Positions 48,231-56,991 of a stretch of DNA of 64,000 nucleotides are shown in pieces. The stretch covers positions 287,678 through 351,677 of the forward strand of contig NZ_CANMFI010000003.1 of the NCBI RefSeq assembly GCF_947497125.1. Reading direction: 5' to 3'. Positions within the stretch are counted from its first letter, which is position 1; the number at the start of each line of letters is the position of its first letter. The notes beneath the pieces were generated by a model. That model had not been told where the DNA came from, did not search any database, and saw only the letters and a list, made by a program, of their open reading frames with translations. The position numbers were made by a program, and so were the translations under genes. The DNA is from an uncultured Polaribacter sp. (GTDB taxonomy: Bacteria > Bacteroidota > Bacteroidia > Flavobacteriales > Flavobacteriaceae).

Positions 48231-49087
48231 TTTATTTAGTATTAAGTATTCTTTTTTCAACTAGTATTTTTGTGATTTTTAAGCTTTTTGATGCCTTTAA
48301 TATAAATACTTTACAAGCAATTTTAGTTAATTATGTAGTAGCCATTTCTTTTGGTGTTTTCTCATCAAACACTTCTGTTACAATTTCTAGTGTACCACAG
48401 CAAAAATGGTTTTTTGGTGCTTTTTGTTTGGGCTTTTTGTTCATCTCTATTTTTAATATTATGGCAATTACTGCCCAAAAAAACGGGTTGTCTGTAGCTT
48501 CTGTTGCAGGTAAAATGTCGGTTGTAATTCCTGTTCTATTTGGTATTTTAGTATATCAAGAAAGTGTTGGGTTTATTAAAATTACAGGTATAATCTTAGC
48601 TTTAATAGCTGTTTATTTGTCTTCGGCAAAAAGTGATGTTAACCCAGTACAGTTTAAAAATTTATTATTTCCGTTATTACTCTTTTTAGGTTCTGGCATA
48701 TTAGATGCAGGCTTAAAATATGTAGAAACTACCTCTGTTGCTAACGGAGATGAACCTTTTTTTTTAGCAACCATTTTTAGTTGTGCTCTTGTATTAGGGC
48801 TTTTTATGATTGCCTATCAAATGATAAAAGGAACTTTTACGTTTCAATGGAAAAATATTTTAGGAGGTATTCTTTTGGGGGTTCCTAACTATTACTCGAT
48901 GGAGTTTTTGTTAAAAGCTTTTAAAATGGATATAGAAAGTTCTACGCTGTTTACTATTAATAATGTAGGAATAGTAATTTTAACAACCTTTTTTGCGCTA
49001 CTATTTTTTAAAGAAAAATTAATTAAAAAAAATTGGATCGGTATTGCTATTGCAATTATTAGTATTCTTTTTGTTTCTTTTGCATAA
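48227..49087 (+). CDS. EamA-family (DMT) transporter
   Basis: 286 residues with ten predicted membrane helices in two EamA repeats; the KMSVVIPVLFGILVYQESVG and ESSTLFTINNVGIVILTTFFALLFFKE regions mark the ends of the repeats. Start is TTG at 48227, which overlaps the HAD gene stop as TTGA, implying translational coupling; no ATG fits. Substrate unknown. Confidence 0.82.
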   Translation: MIYLVLSILFSTSIFVIFKLFDAFNINTLQAILVNYVVAISFGVFSSNTSVTISSVPQQKWFFGAFCLGFLFISIFNIMAITAQKNGLSVASVAGKMSVVIPVLFGILVYQESVGFIKITGIILALIAVYLSSAKSDVNPVQFKNLLFPLLLFLGSGILDAGLKYVETTSVANGDEPFFLATIFSCALVLGLFMIAYQMIKGTFTFQWKNILGGILLGVPNYYSMEFLLKAFKMDIESSTLFTINNVGIVILTTFFALLFFKEKLIKKNWIGIAIAIISILFVSFA

Positions 49088-49090
49088 ATA

Positions 49091-49702
49091 ATGGAGTTAA
49101 AAGACACTTATAAAACAATTTTAAAACCTAGTAAAGAAACTCTTTTTAAAGAAAAGGGTTCTAAGTTTTTTGGGTATGCTTTTCCTGTATTATCAGAAAG
49201 TGATGTAAAAGAGTGTTTAGAAGGTTTAAAGAAAAAACATCATTCTGCAAGGCATTTTTGCTATGCATATCAAATAGGTATTGAAGAGATTCAGTTTAGA
49301 GCTAATGATGACGGAGAGCCTAATAATTCTGCAGGATTGCCTATTTATGGGCAAATACAGTCTTTCGAAGTAACAAATATTCTACTTGTTTCTGTCCGTT
49401 ATTTTGGCGGAACCAAACTAGGTGTTGGCGGTCTTATAACTGCTTATAAAACATCTGCACAAATAACATTAGAAGCTTCAAATGTATTAGTTAAAACAAT
49501 TAATATACAATATAAACTTGAATTTGATTACGATCTAATGAATGCGGTTCAAAGAATTATTAAAGAGAAAAATATAGAAATTGTTAAACAACAATTAGAG
49601 GTTGCTTGTTTGTATATTATTTCAGTAAGAAAAAAAGAGTCTGAAGTTGTTTTTAACATTTTTAAAAACTTGTACAAAGTATCAATTCGGCCAGTAAGTT
49701 AA
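49091..49702 (+). CDS. YigZ/IMPACT-family protein
   Basis: 203 residues. The conserved N-terminal domain shows KKKHHSARHFCYAYQIG, ANDDGEPNNSAGLPIYGQI and VRYFGGTKLGVGGLITAYK, diagnostic for the YigZ/IMPACT family. The C-terminal DUF1949-like ferredoxin fold follows. The role of bacterial members is unsettled. Begins 3 bases after the EamA gene, so part of the ribD-HAD-EamA-yigZ unit. Its 3' end overlaps the thioesterase gene on the other strand. Confidence 0.9.
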   Translation: MELKDTYKTILKPSKETLFKEKGSKFFGYAFPVLSESDVKECLEGLKKKHHSARHFCYAYQIGIEEIQFRANDDGEPNNSAGLPIYGQIQSFEVTNILLVSVRYFGGTKLGVGGLITAYKTSAQITLEASNVLVKTINIQYKLEFDYDLMNAVQRIIKEKNIEIVKQQLEVACLYIISVRKKESEVVFNIFKNLYKVSIRPVS

Positions 49703-50097
49703 TACCCTAAACTTTCTAATAAATAATCTGGGCACTTTATGGGTTTGTTGGTTTTAGAGTTTATGAATGCTAAAACAGAATTTCCTGTACAAATTAATTC
49801 GTTATTTTGATTTGTTATTTCATAATCAAATTCAATTTTAACCATTGGTTTTTTTTTAAGAAATGTTGTAATGGTTAAAACATCATCATACAAAGCAGAT
49901 TTAATAAATTTAAAATTGATAGAAATTACCGGAAGCATAATGCCACTGCTTTCCATGCTTTTGTAGGTAATGCCTATAGATCTTAGCCATTCTGTTCGTC
50001 CAAGTTCAAAAAATTGTGCATAATTACCATGGTATACAACGCCCATTTGGTCAGTTTCAGAATACCTGATTCTTGTTTTTGTAGATGATTTTTTCAA
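49699..50097 (-). CDS. Acyl-CoA thioesterase (YbgC/4HBT hotdog family)
   Basis: 132 residues. The hotdog-fold active site TRIRYSETDQMGVVYHGNYAQFFELGRTEWLR has the catalytic Asp and His. Start is TTG at 50097; no in-frame ATG or GTG lies between it and the upstream stop, and the next internal Met removes the active site. Hydrolyses acyl-CoA esters; chain-length preference unknown. Divergent from dnaA with 170 bases between. Confidence 0.88.
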   Translation of the reverse strand: MKKSSTKTRIRYSETDQMGVVYHGNYAQFFELGRTEWLRSIGITYKSMESSGIMLPVISINFKFIKSALYDDVLTITTFLKKKPMVKIEFDYEITNQNNELICTGNSVLAFINSKTNKPIKCPDYLLESLGY

Positions 50098-50180
50098 TTC
50101 TAATAATGCTATTTAATTTTTACATGTTACGTAAAAAATAGTTAATAATCAATAGCAAATACATTTTTTTATAATAAAAT

Positions 50181-50189
50181 TTATTCACA
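50181..50189 (+). promoter_or_regulatory. DnaA box upstream of dnaA
   Basis: TTATTCACA fits the DnaA-box consensus TTATNCACA. It is the only strong match I see in the 170-base region ahead of dnaA, which suits autoregulation better than a replication origin, where clusters of boxes are expected. Confidence 0.5.
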
Positions 50190-50267
50190 CTTTTGTATCA
50201 AATAAAAATAAGGATATTATACCACATTTTTAGCCCCCAATATTAACTATATATTTTTTAAATAATA

Positions 50268-51695
50268 ATGACTTTAACTGCTGACTCAGTTTGGAATGAA
50301 TGTCTGTCTTTTATAAAAGACAACATAAAGCCACAAGCATATAAAACATGGTTCGAGCCTATTAAGCCAGTAAAAATTTCAGGAGAAGCATTAACAATAC
50401 AAGTGCCTAGTAAATTTTTTTATGAATGGTTAGAAGAACATTATATAAAATTACTTCGTGTTGCATTAGTAAGACAATTAGGCAATGATGCCAAATTGGT
50501 TTACGATGTTAAAATGGAAAATAATTATAGTAGTAACAGACCACAAATTGTAAAAATACCTAGCTCTAACAGAGACCCTTTAAAACCACAAAAACTTACA
50601 GTACCATCAGATGCTGGTAAAAGAGAATTAAGAAATCCTTTTGTAATACCAGGATTACAAAAAGTAAAAATAGAATCTCAATTAAATGCCAATTATAGCT
50701 TTACAAATTTTATAGAAGGAGATTCTAACCGTTTAGCACGCTCTGCAGGTATGGCAGTTGCAAATAAACCAGGTGGTACATCATTCAATCCATTATTAAT
50801 TTATGGTGGTGTTGGTTTAGGTAAAACACACTTAGCACATGCTATTGGTGTAGATATAAAAGATAAATATCCAGACAAAACAGTTTTATACATTTCTTCA
50901 GAGAAATTTACACAGCAGTTTATAGATTCTGTGAAGTCGAATACTAGAAATGATTTTATTCATTTTTATCAAATGATAGACGTCTTAATAATAGACGATG
51001 TACAGTTTTTATCAGGTAAAGCAGGTACACAAGATGTATTCTTTCATATTTTTAATCACTTACATCAAAACGGTAAGCAGGTAATTTTAACTTCGGATAA
51101 AGCACCTGTAGATATGCAAGACATAGAACAGCGTTTGTTATCTCGTTTTAAATGGGGATTGTCTGCAGAATTACAAGCACCAGATTACGAAACAAGAATC
51201 TCTATACTTCAAAATAAATTATTTAGAGATGGGGTAGAAATGCCAGAAGAAATTGTAGAGTATATTGCTAAAAATATAAAGTCGAATGTAAGAGAATTAG
51301 AAGGTGTTATTATTTCTATGATAGCCCAAGCTTCTTTTAATAGAAGAGAATTTTCTTTAGAATTGGCAAAACAGATCGTTGATAAATTTGTAAAAAACAC
51401 CAAAAAAGAAGTATCTATAGATTACATACAAAAAGAAGTATCTAAATACTTTGATATGGATGTGGCTACTTTACAATCTAAAACACGTAAGCGCCATATT
51501 GTACAAGCAAGACAGTTGGCCATGTTTTTTGCAAAAAGGTTAACAAAAACCTCTTTGGCAAGTATTGGTAATCAAATTGGTCAAAGAGATCATGCTACGG
51601 TATTACATGCTTGTAAAACAGTAGATAACTTAACAGAGACAGACAAGCAATTTAGAAAATACGTAGACGATTTGACAAAGAAGTTAACCTTTTAA
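50268..51695 (+). CDS. dnaA: Chromosomal replication initiator protein
   Basis: 475-residue AAA+ initiator. Domain I about 1-90 (WNECLSFIKDNIKPQAYKTWF), Walker A GGVGLGKTH at 180-188, Walker B VLIIDDVQFL at about 240-250, and the C-terminal DNA-binding signature GQRDHATVLHACK from residue 438. Opens the origin and loads helicase. Followed 20 bases later by a low-molecular-weight phosphatase gene. No dnaN is adjacent. Confidence 0.97.
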   Translation: MTLTADSVWNECLSFIKDNIKPQAYKTWFEPIKPVKISGEALTIQVPSKFFYEWLEEHYIKLLRVALVRQLGNDAKLVYDVKMENNYSSNRPQIVKIPSSNRDPLKPQKLTVPSDAGKRELRNPFVIPGLQKVKIESQLNANYSFTNFIEGDSNRLARSAGMAVANKPGGTSFNPLLIYGGVGLGKTHLAHAIGVDIKDKYPDKTVLYISSEKFTQQFIDSVKSNTRNDFIHFYQMIDVLIIDDVQFLSGKAGTQDVFFHIFNHLHQNGKQVILTSDKAPVDMQDIEQRLLSRFKWGLSAELQAPDYETRISILQNKLFRDGVEMPEEIVEYIAKNIKSNVRELEGVIISMIAQASFNRREFSLELAKQIVDKFVKNTKKEVSIDYIQKEVSKYFDMDVATLQSKTRKRHIVQARQLAMFFAKRLTKTSLASIGNQIGQRDHATVLHACKTVDNLTETDKQFRKYVDDLTKKLTF

Positions 51696-51715
51696 GTATT
51701 TTAAATTTTTAGCGG

Positions 51716-52168
51716 ATGAAAAAAGTATTAATGGTTTGTTTGGGCAACATTTGTCGTTCTCCATTAGCTGAAGCTATTTTACAATCTAAAGTTAATTCAA
51801 AAGAAATTGTTGTAGATTCTGCAGGTACAGCAGATTATCATACTGGTAAACAGCCCGACATACGTTCTATAGAAATTGCAGCTAAGTTTGGTTTAGACAT
51901 CCATAAGCAAAAAGCCAGAACTTTTGAAGTAAGAAATTTTGATACTTTTGATCATATTTATGTGATGGATAAAAGCAATTATCAAAACGTTCTAGAATTA
52001 GCAAGAGATAAAAATGACGTTTTAAAAGTTAAAATGATCTTAAACGAATTGCATCCAAATAAAAATTTAGAAGTTCCAGACCCTTATTATGGCGGAGATC
52101 AAGGTTTTAAAAATGTATACAATATGTTAGACGAGGCTTGTGATGTAATAGCAAAACAATTGCAGTAA
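51716..52168 (+). CDS. Low-molecular-weight protein tyrosine phosphatase
   Basis: 150 residues. The active-site loop MVCLGNICRSPLAEAIL gives catalytic Cys8 and Arg14. The general-acid Asp is in VPDPYYGG near residue 120. Could dephosphorylate protein tyrosines or, as in some Bacteroidetes, capsule-associated kinases. Only 20 bases from dnaA, so probably cotranscribed. Confidence 0.93.
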   Translation: MKKVLMVCLGNICRSPLAEAILQSKVNSKEIVVDSAGTADYHTGKQPDIRSIEIAAKFGLDIHKQKARTFEVRNFDTFDHIYVMDKSNYQNVLELARDKNDVLKVKMILNELHPNKNLEVPDPYYGGDQGFKNVYNMLDEACDVIAKQLQ

Positions 52169-52228
52169 ACTTAAGTAACCTATTTCTTATTAGTATTCCC
52201 CCTTAAAATTATATTTAAACTTATAAAA

Positions 52229-52933
52229 ATGATTGGTAAACTTTATTTAATACCTACTACACTAGGCGAAACAGAACCTTTAGAGGTAATGCCTTTATCT
52301 GTAAAAAAAGTAATTGAACATATTGATTATTTTATTGTAGAAAATGAAAAGTCTGCCCGTAGATTTATAAAAAAAATCACCCCTAAAAAACAGCAATCTT
52401 CTCTTAAATTAATGTTGTTAGATAAATATGCAGAAGAAATAGAAACTACTACTTATTTAGATGTTTGTAAACAAGGTGTAAATGTTGGTTTGCTTTCTGA
52501 AGCAGGTGTTCCAGCAATTGCAGATCCAGGAGCAAGTATCGTTAAAATGGCACATGAAAATAATATTAGAGTTGTTCCTTTAGTTGGTCCTAGTTCTATT
52601 TTAATGGCAATGATGAGTTCTGGAATGAATGGACAAAGTTTTGCCTTTAATGGATATTTACCAATAGAAAAAAGTGCTAGAAAAAAAGCAATTAAAGAGT
52701 TAGAGAAGTTGTCGTTAGATAAAGATCAATCTCAAATTTTTATCGAAACTCCATATCGAAATGATAAATTATTTGCCGATTTAAAAGCTTTGTTGTCTCC
52801 AAATACAAACCTTTGTATAGCCTCGGATATCACTTTACCATCAGAATATATAAAAACGCTTTCTATTAAAGATTGGAATTTTCAAAAGCCAGATTTACAC
52901 AAAAAACCAGCAATTTTTATACTTCAAAAATAA
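52229..52933 (+). CDS. RsmI-like SAM-dependent methyltransferase
   Basis: 234 residues of the tetrapyrrole methylase fold, with the RsmI-like blocks KLYLIPTTLGE, VGLLSEAGVPAIADPGASIV and VVPLVGPSSILMAMMSSG, and PYRNDKLFADL towards the end. RsmI methylates the 2'-O of C1402 in 16S rRNA, but the usual N-terminal PxGN is TTLGE here, so this may be the shorter flavobacterial paralogue rather than RsmI itself. It ends exactly where the convergent lysozyme-like gene ends. Confidence 0.8.
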   Translation: MIGKLYLIPTTLGETEPLEVMPLSVKKVIEHIDYFIVENEKSARRFIKKITPKKQQSSLKLMLLDKYAEEIETTTYLDVCKQGVNVGLLSEAGVPAIADPGASIVKMAHENNIRVVPLVGPSSILMAMMSSGMNGQSFAFNGYLPIEKSARKKAIKELEKLSLDKDQSQIFIETPYRNDKLFADLKALLSPNTNLCIASDITLPSEYIKTLSIKDWNFQKPDLHKKPAIFILQK

Positions 52934-53491
52934 CTATATAGTTGCATTTTTATCTCCTACGATAGAAGAAACATCGTATCCGCTAAATCTTTTAAGGTAA
53001 GATTTTATGGTTGCGCCATAAGCATCAGAAAAACGTTCGGTACCATTACTTCGTAAGTATTTTTTTACATTACCAGCACCACTTAAATGTGCAGCTGCTA
53101 AAATGCCAGAAGTTGTAATTTTTACACCATTGATAGTCTTTCCTACACTACGTTTAATGTCTTTTCTTAAAATCCATTTATTTACTTTACATAGTGCTAA
53201 AAAAGCCTTCTCTTGTAATTCTGGGTTTTTTAAAAAAGCATTGGTATTGTATATCTTAAAACGATGTAAAGTAGTTCGTCCAAATTGATATTTACCTAAA
53301 TAGCCTAAGGTGTTAACTGCTGTATATTTTCCTTGCGATTCTTTAAAAGCAAGCGCTTCTTTAAAACCAACAAAGTTCTTTTTAAGGTACGGAATGTTAT
53401 AATCTATGTTTTTGGGAAAAGAAATAATATTCTCTACCTTTTTAGATTTCTTTGTTTCAATGGGTAAGTCATTGATAAAGAAACACAACAC
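52934..53491 (-). CDS. Lysozyme-like/transglycosylase-like exported protein with unclear start
   Basis: 185 residues from GTG 53491. The body has EALAFKESQGKYTAVNTLGYLGKYQFGRTTL, typical of lysozyme-like or transglycosylase-like proteins (catalytic Glu in FKESQG and the GKYQFG turn), then SGILAAAHLSGAGNVKKYL. Relatives carry a signal peptide. Here the hydrophobic stretch (LFILNFVLCFFIN) continues upstream of the GTG to a stop at about 53524 without any ATG, so the true start is non-canonical or the signal peptide has degenerated. Peptidoglycan is the likely substrate. Confidence 0.7.
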   Translation of the reverse strand: MLCFFINDLPIETKKSKKVENIISFPKNIDYNIPYLKKNFVGFKEALAFKESQGKYTAVNTLGYLGKYQFGRTTLHRFKIYNTNAFLKNPELQEKAFLALCKVNKWILRKDIKRSVGKTINGVKITTSGILAAAHLSGAGNVKKYLRSNGTERFSDAYGATIKSYLKRFSGYDVSSIVGDKNATI

Positions 53492-53595
53492 AAAATTTAA
53501 TATGAATAGCTCTTTGATAAATTAGATTTTCCGTTTAGCTGCTACAAAGGTAGTATCAAAAAAACAATATAAGCAGCAATTAGTTGTTAAAGTTC

Positions 53596-54495
53596 TTAAA
53601 AGTAGATAAAATGAAACTTTAATCCGTTTTTTGTGTTTATTTCTAGGGTTGGTGCTGGTATTTTTATGAAATTAACAACAGAAAACACAGATTTTAATAA
53701 TTTAGAAGAAGTTTTTATTTTGGTTAAATCGACATCTAAACTTAAATAAAACTGTCTGTATGGCTTTTCGTCTATATTATTTATATTGTTTTCATTGCCA
53801 GAAAGCATTCCTTCTGCACCGTAACCTAGTGCAATATTCACCCATTTAGGAATTTTACTTTTTTTAGAAAAAGACCAAATATTTGCAGACAGCCAGTAAG
53901 TTTGTCCGTTGTAATCTTTTAAGCTTTGTTGTAAGTAATTATCCCCAAACGTGTTCGTTCTTAATTGTGCATATTTTGTTTGATGAAATGAATATTTTAC
54001 ACTTATACGCTGTTCTTTCCAAAGTAATTCTTGACCAATAGCAAACCCAGCGCCAGCAGCATTTGCAAGTACATCTCCGGTAGAGGCGCCCCATTGTTCA
54101 GAAAAACCGTCTAATACTTCTATAGCAGTTAAAAAAGAAACACCAATTGTTGCGCCATAGATAAGTTGCTCTTTTTTAGATACACCAGCCCAATCTAGAG
54201 TTTTTATTCCTAAGGTTCCTAAATAGTAAGAAGTCATAAAATGACCTACTTTATCCATCTGTTTCCAATCATTATTATCATTTTTAAAATGAAATTTTGA
54301 TCTAGGATAGTCTTTATACCATAACTCGTTTAAACCAATTAGTGCGCCTGTTGCTATGATGCTTTCTGATACAATAAGTGCATTTCTTCGTTTCTTATGT
54401 AAACTGTCTGATTTCTTTAAAAAAGTTGATAAATTCTGTCCAATTAAAAAGAAAGGAATAAGAAAAGTAATTAAAAATAACAGTCTTTTTTTCAT
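53596..54495 (-). CDS. DUF2279 exported protein
   Basis: 299 residues from ATG 54495: signal peptide MKKRLLFLITFLIPFFLIGQ, then the DUF2279 (YfiM-like) domain with MDKVGHFMTSYYLGTLG and IEVLDGFSEQWGASTGDVLANAAGAGF, and a beta-rich C-terminal part. Probably outer-membrane or periplasmic; function unknown. The start overlaps the mltG stop by one base (TAATG), so it is coupled to mltG. Confidence 0.82.
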   Translation of the reverse strand: MKKRLLFLITFLIPFFLIGQNLSTFLKKSDSLHKKRRNALIVSESIIATGALIGLNELWYKDYPRSKFHFKNDNNDWKQMDKVGHFMTSYYLGTLGIKTLDWAGVSKKEQLIYGATIGVSFLTAIEVLDGFSEQWGASTGDVLANAAGAGFAIGQELLWKEQRISVKYSFHQTKYAQLRTNTFGDNYLQQSLKDYNGQTYWLSANIWSFSKKSKIPKWVNIALGYGAEGMLSGNENNINNIDEKPYRQFYLSLDVDLTKIKTSSKLLKSVFSVVNFIKIPAPTLEINTKNGLKFHFIYF

Positions 54496-55520
54496 TAACG
54501 ATGTATTCCTTTTTTCTGAATCCATTGTTGGTATTTTACCGCATTTCTATTGTGCTGAGCTAAGTTAGTAGCAAACTCATGATACCCAATTTTATCGATA
54601 CTGGCGCACATATAAAAGTAATCGTGTTTTGCAGGATTTAAAACAGCATCAATGGCAGAAATATCGGGCATTGAAATCAAAGTAGGCGGCAATCCTTTTC
54701 TTTTGTAGGTATTGTAGGGCGAATTTATTTTTAAATCTGCTGTTAAAACTCTCTTTACAACATAGTCTTGCCCTTTTTGTTCTTTAATACTGTAAATTAC
54801 AGTAGGATCTGCTTGTAAAGGCCATCCTTTTTTTAGACGGTTTAAATACAAACCTGCTACAACAGGTCTTTCAGTGTTTTTAGCAGTTTCTTTTTGTACA
54901 ATAGAGGCTAGTGTAATTACTTCTTCTTTTGATAGTTTTAAGTTTTTTGCTTTTTGCAACCTGTTTTCGGTCCAAAATCTCTTGTATTCCTTTAGCATTT
55001 TATTTCTAAAGTTTTCGGCAGAAGTTGTCCAGTAAAACTCATAACTATTAGGTATAAAAATTTGTAAAACAGATTTTTTTGTCAATTTGTTATCTAGTAG
55101 AAACGTTGCATCGGTAAAAGCTGTTAAAAGTGATGTAGCATCTGTTTCTAATTGTTCGGCAATTCTATCTGCAAATTTTTCTAAGGTATCTTGATTGTTA
55201 AAAGAAACTTTTATAGGAGTCTGATTTCCGCTTCTAAGCAAGTTTATCAAATCATTATTAGACATACCTTTTTTAAGAACATAGCTACCGGCTTTTGGTT
55301 TATTAAAATCTTTTTTAGCTGCTACCCAAAGAAGAGTGTTCGGATTTTTAGATACGTCTTTAATTTTTTCTTTTATGGTTACTAAATTATCTCCATTATA
55401 AACATAGAGTACCGTTTCTTTTGTAATATTTTCTCCAAATATTTTTTGATAATAATTGAAAGCTAAAATTCCGCCAAGAATTATAAAAAAGCCTAAAATG
55501 TAAAGTTTTTTCTTGTTCAA
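54495..55520 (-). CDS. mltG: Endolytic murein transglycosylase
   Basis: Cleaves nascent glycan strands, setting their length; single-pass inner-membrane protein. 341 residues: membrane anchor (about 4-24), LysM-like subdomain (about 40-90), YceG catalytic region with EEVITLASIVQKETAKNTERPVVAGLYLNRL (catalytic Glu in QKE), and QADPTVIYSI. Starts at TTG 55520; no in-frame ATG precedes it. Coupled to the DUF2279 gene. Confidence 0.94.
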   Translation of the reverse strand: MNKKKLYILGFFIILGGILAFNYYQKIFGENITKETVLYVYNGDNLVTIKEKIKDVSKNPNTLLWVAAKKDFNKPKAGSYVLKKGMSNNDLINLLRSGNQTPIKVSFNNQDTLEKFADRIAEQLETDATSLLTAFTDATFLLDNKLTKKSVLQIFIPNSYEFYWTTSAENFRNKMLKEYKRFWTENRLQKAKNLKLSKEEVITLASIVQKETAKNTERPVVAGLYLNRLKKGWPLQADPTVIYSIKEQKGQDYVVKRVLTADLKINSPYNTYKRKGLPPTLISMPDISAIDAVLNPAKHDYFYMCASIDKIGYHEFATNLAQHNRNAVKYQQWIQKKGIHR

Positions 55521-55544
55521 ATTTATATGTTTAAGTGTGTAAAG

Positions 55545-56066
55545 TTAAGATTTTATGAGTTGATACAAAATTTCATCTTTAAACTTTTCTTCACTAAAAA
55601 GCCATTCTTTTTTTATACCTGCTTGTACAAAGCTGTTTTTTTCGAATAAAGCAATGCTTTTTTTGTTTTCAGATGAGATGTTTGCATACAGTTGATGTAA
55701 ATTTAAGTAGGTAAAACTATATTTGATCAACAACATCAACGCTTTGTTAGCGTAACCTTTTTCTTGAAATTCTGGAGCAATTAAAATACCAACACCAGCT
55801 CTTTTGTGTTGCGGATTAAAATCAAACAAATCAATCATTCCGACAGGGTTTTTGGTAGATACTTCCTCTATAATTAGTCGTAATTGTTTGGCTTCATAAA
55901 TATCTAGATGGGCATTTTCTAAATAATTTTTTAGGGTGTATTTAGAAAACGGGGCTTGAGTATGACTCACTTCCCAGAAAATCTCATTATTTTCTATAGC
56001 ATATAAAAAATCTAAATCTTCCGGTTCTAGTGCTCTCAGGTTTATAGTTGTACCACTTAATAACAT
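55545..56066 (-). CDS. GNAT-family N-acetyltransferase (RimJ/RimL-like)
   Basis: 173 residues, complete. RimJ-like pattern: INLRALEPEDLDFLYAIENNEIFWEVSHTQ at the N-terminus, acetyl-CoA loop GVGILIAPEFQEKGYANKALMLLIKYSF and the NISSENKKSIALFEKNSFVQAG C-terminal block. Acceptor unknown. Lies between dapF (21-base gap) and mltG (24-base gap), in one probable operon. Confidence 0.9.
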   Translation of the reverse strand: MLLSGTTINLRALEPEDLDFLYAIENNEIFWEVSHTQAPFSKYTLKNYLENAHLDIYEAKQLRLIIEEVSTKNPVGMIDLFDFNPQHKRAGVGILIAPEFQEKGYANKALMLLIKYSFTYLNLHQLYANISSENKKSIALFEKNSFVQAGIKKEWLFSEEKFKDEILYQLIKS

Positions 56067-56087
56067 TTTTATTTTTTTAGAGGGCGT

Positions 56088-56861
56088 TTATGAAATTGTT
56101 AGTTCGCCATGAAAAACAAATGTTGCAGGTCCTTTTAAAAACACATTTTTATACATACCATTTTCTTCGGTAAAAGAAACTTCTAGATTTCCGCCTTCAA
56201 CAGGTAAAGAGATGGTATTGCTTTTTGTTTTTCCTGTTTTATGCATGGCAATTGCAACTGCTGTAACACCGGTTCCGCAGGCAAGAGTTTCATTTTCTAC
56301 TCCTTTTTCGTAGGTTCTTACTCTAAAAGTAGCAGGACCTATTTGTTGTGCAAAATTTACATTACTACCCGGCGCAGCATATGAATTTCTAATTTCTTTT
56401 CCGTGATCAAATACAGGGTAGTTTTCTAGTTGATCTACCAATTCTACGTGATGTTGCGTGCCTGTATAAGCAAAAACTGAATTTTGTTTTACTTCAATTT
56501 CACTAACATCGATCATTTTTAGGGCAACAATATCATTTTCAATTTCAGCAACATGTGGTCCATCAAAAGCAATAAAAGTTGTTTTATTTGAAATGATCTC
56601 TAGTTTTTTTGCGAAAGCAACAGCACATCTGCCACCATTTCCACAAAATGTTTCGCTACCATCTGCATTTAGGTAAACCATTTTAAAATCAAAGTTGGTA
56701 TCATTTTCAATAAGAATAATACCATCTGCGCCAATTCCAAAATTTCTATCGCAAAGTTTAGAGATTACAGCGGTGTTTTCTTTGTTAAAGATAGCGTTTC
56801 TATTGTCTATCATCACAAAGTCGTTCCCAGTGCCTTGGTATTTGTAAAATTTCAAATTCAT
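56088..56861 (-). CDS. dapF: Diaminopimelate epimerase
   Basis: Interconverts LL- and meso-diaminopimelate for lysine and peptidoglycan. 257 residues starting MNLKFYKYQGTGNDFVMID. Catalytic cysteines Cys73 (FCGNGGRCA) and Cys195 (ACGTGVTAVA). The longer frame to 56876 is rejected: a TATCTTTG box sits 4 bases before the ATG at 56861, within that extension. Probably heads a dapF-GNAT-mltG-DUF2279 unit of cell-wall genes. Confidence 0.96.
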   Translation of the reverse strand: MNLKFYKYQGTGNDFVMIDNRNAIFNKENTAVISKLCDRNFGIGADGIILIENDTNFDFKMVYLNADGSETFCGNGGRCAVAFAKKLEIISNKTTFIAFDGPHVAEIENDIVALKMIDVSEIEVKQNSVFAYTGTQHHVELVDQLENYPVFDHGKEIRNSYAAPGSNVNFAQQIGPATFRVRTYEKGVENETLACGTGVTAVAIAMHKTGKTKSNTISLPVEGGNLEVSFTEENGMYKNVFLKGPATFVFHGELTIS

Positions 56862-56865
56862 AGTA

Positions 56866-56873
56866 CAAAGATA
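56866..56873 (-). promoter_or_regulatory. -7 box abutting the dapF start
   Basis: Minus strand TATCTTTG, exact consensus, 4 bases before the ATG; the mRNA would be leaderless or nearly so. Confidence 0.5.
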
Positions 56874-56962
56874 CATATTATATGACTATTTTAAAGTTGT
56901 TAAAAGTGGGTTAAAAATCGTTAAAAACAAGTTAAACAGATTTTTTTTATTTGTTAAAATTA

Positions 56963-56970
56963 TATCTTTG
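56963..56970 (+). promoter_or_regulatory. -7 box of the DegP/HtrA gene
   Basis: TATCTTTG, exact consensus, 21 bases before the ATG at 56992. The upstream 60 bases carry several TTAAA repeats (GTTAAAA) but no ideal TTG. Confidence 0.5.
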
Positions 56971-56991
56971 AGTAGAAAAAATTATATCAAA

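Noticed and set aside
50098..50267. Replication origin ahead of dnaA
   Set aside because: Only one convincing DnaA box and no cluster or dnaN; autoregulation is a sufficient explanation.
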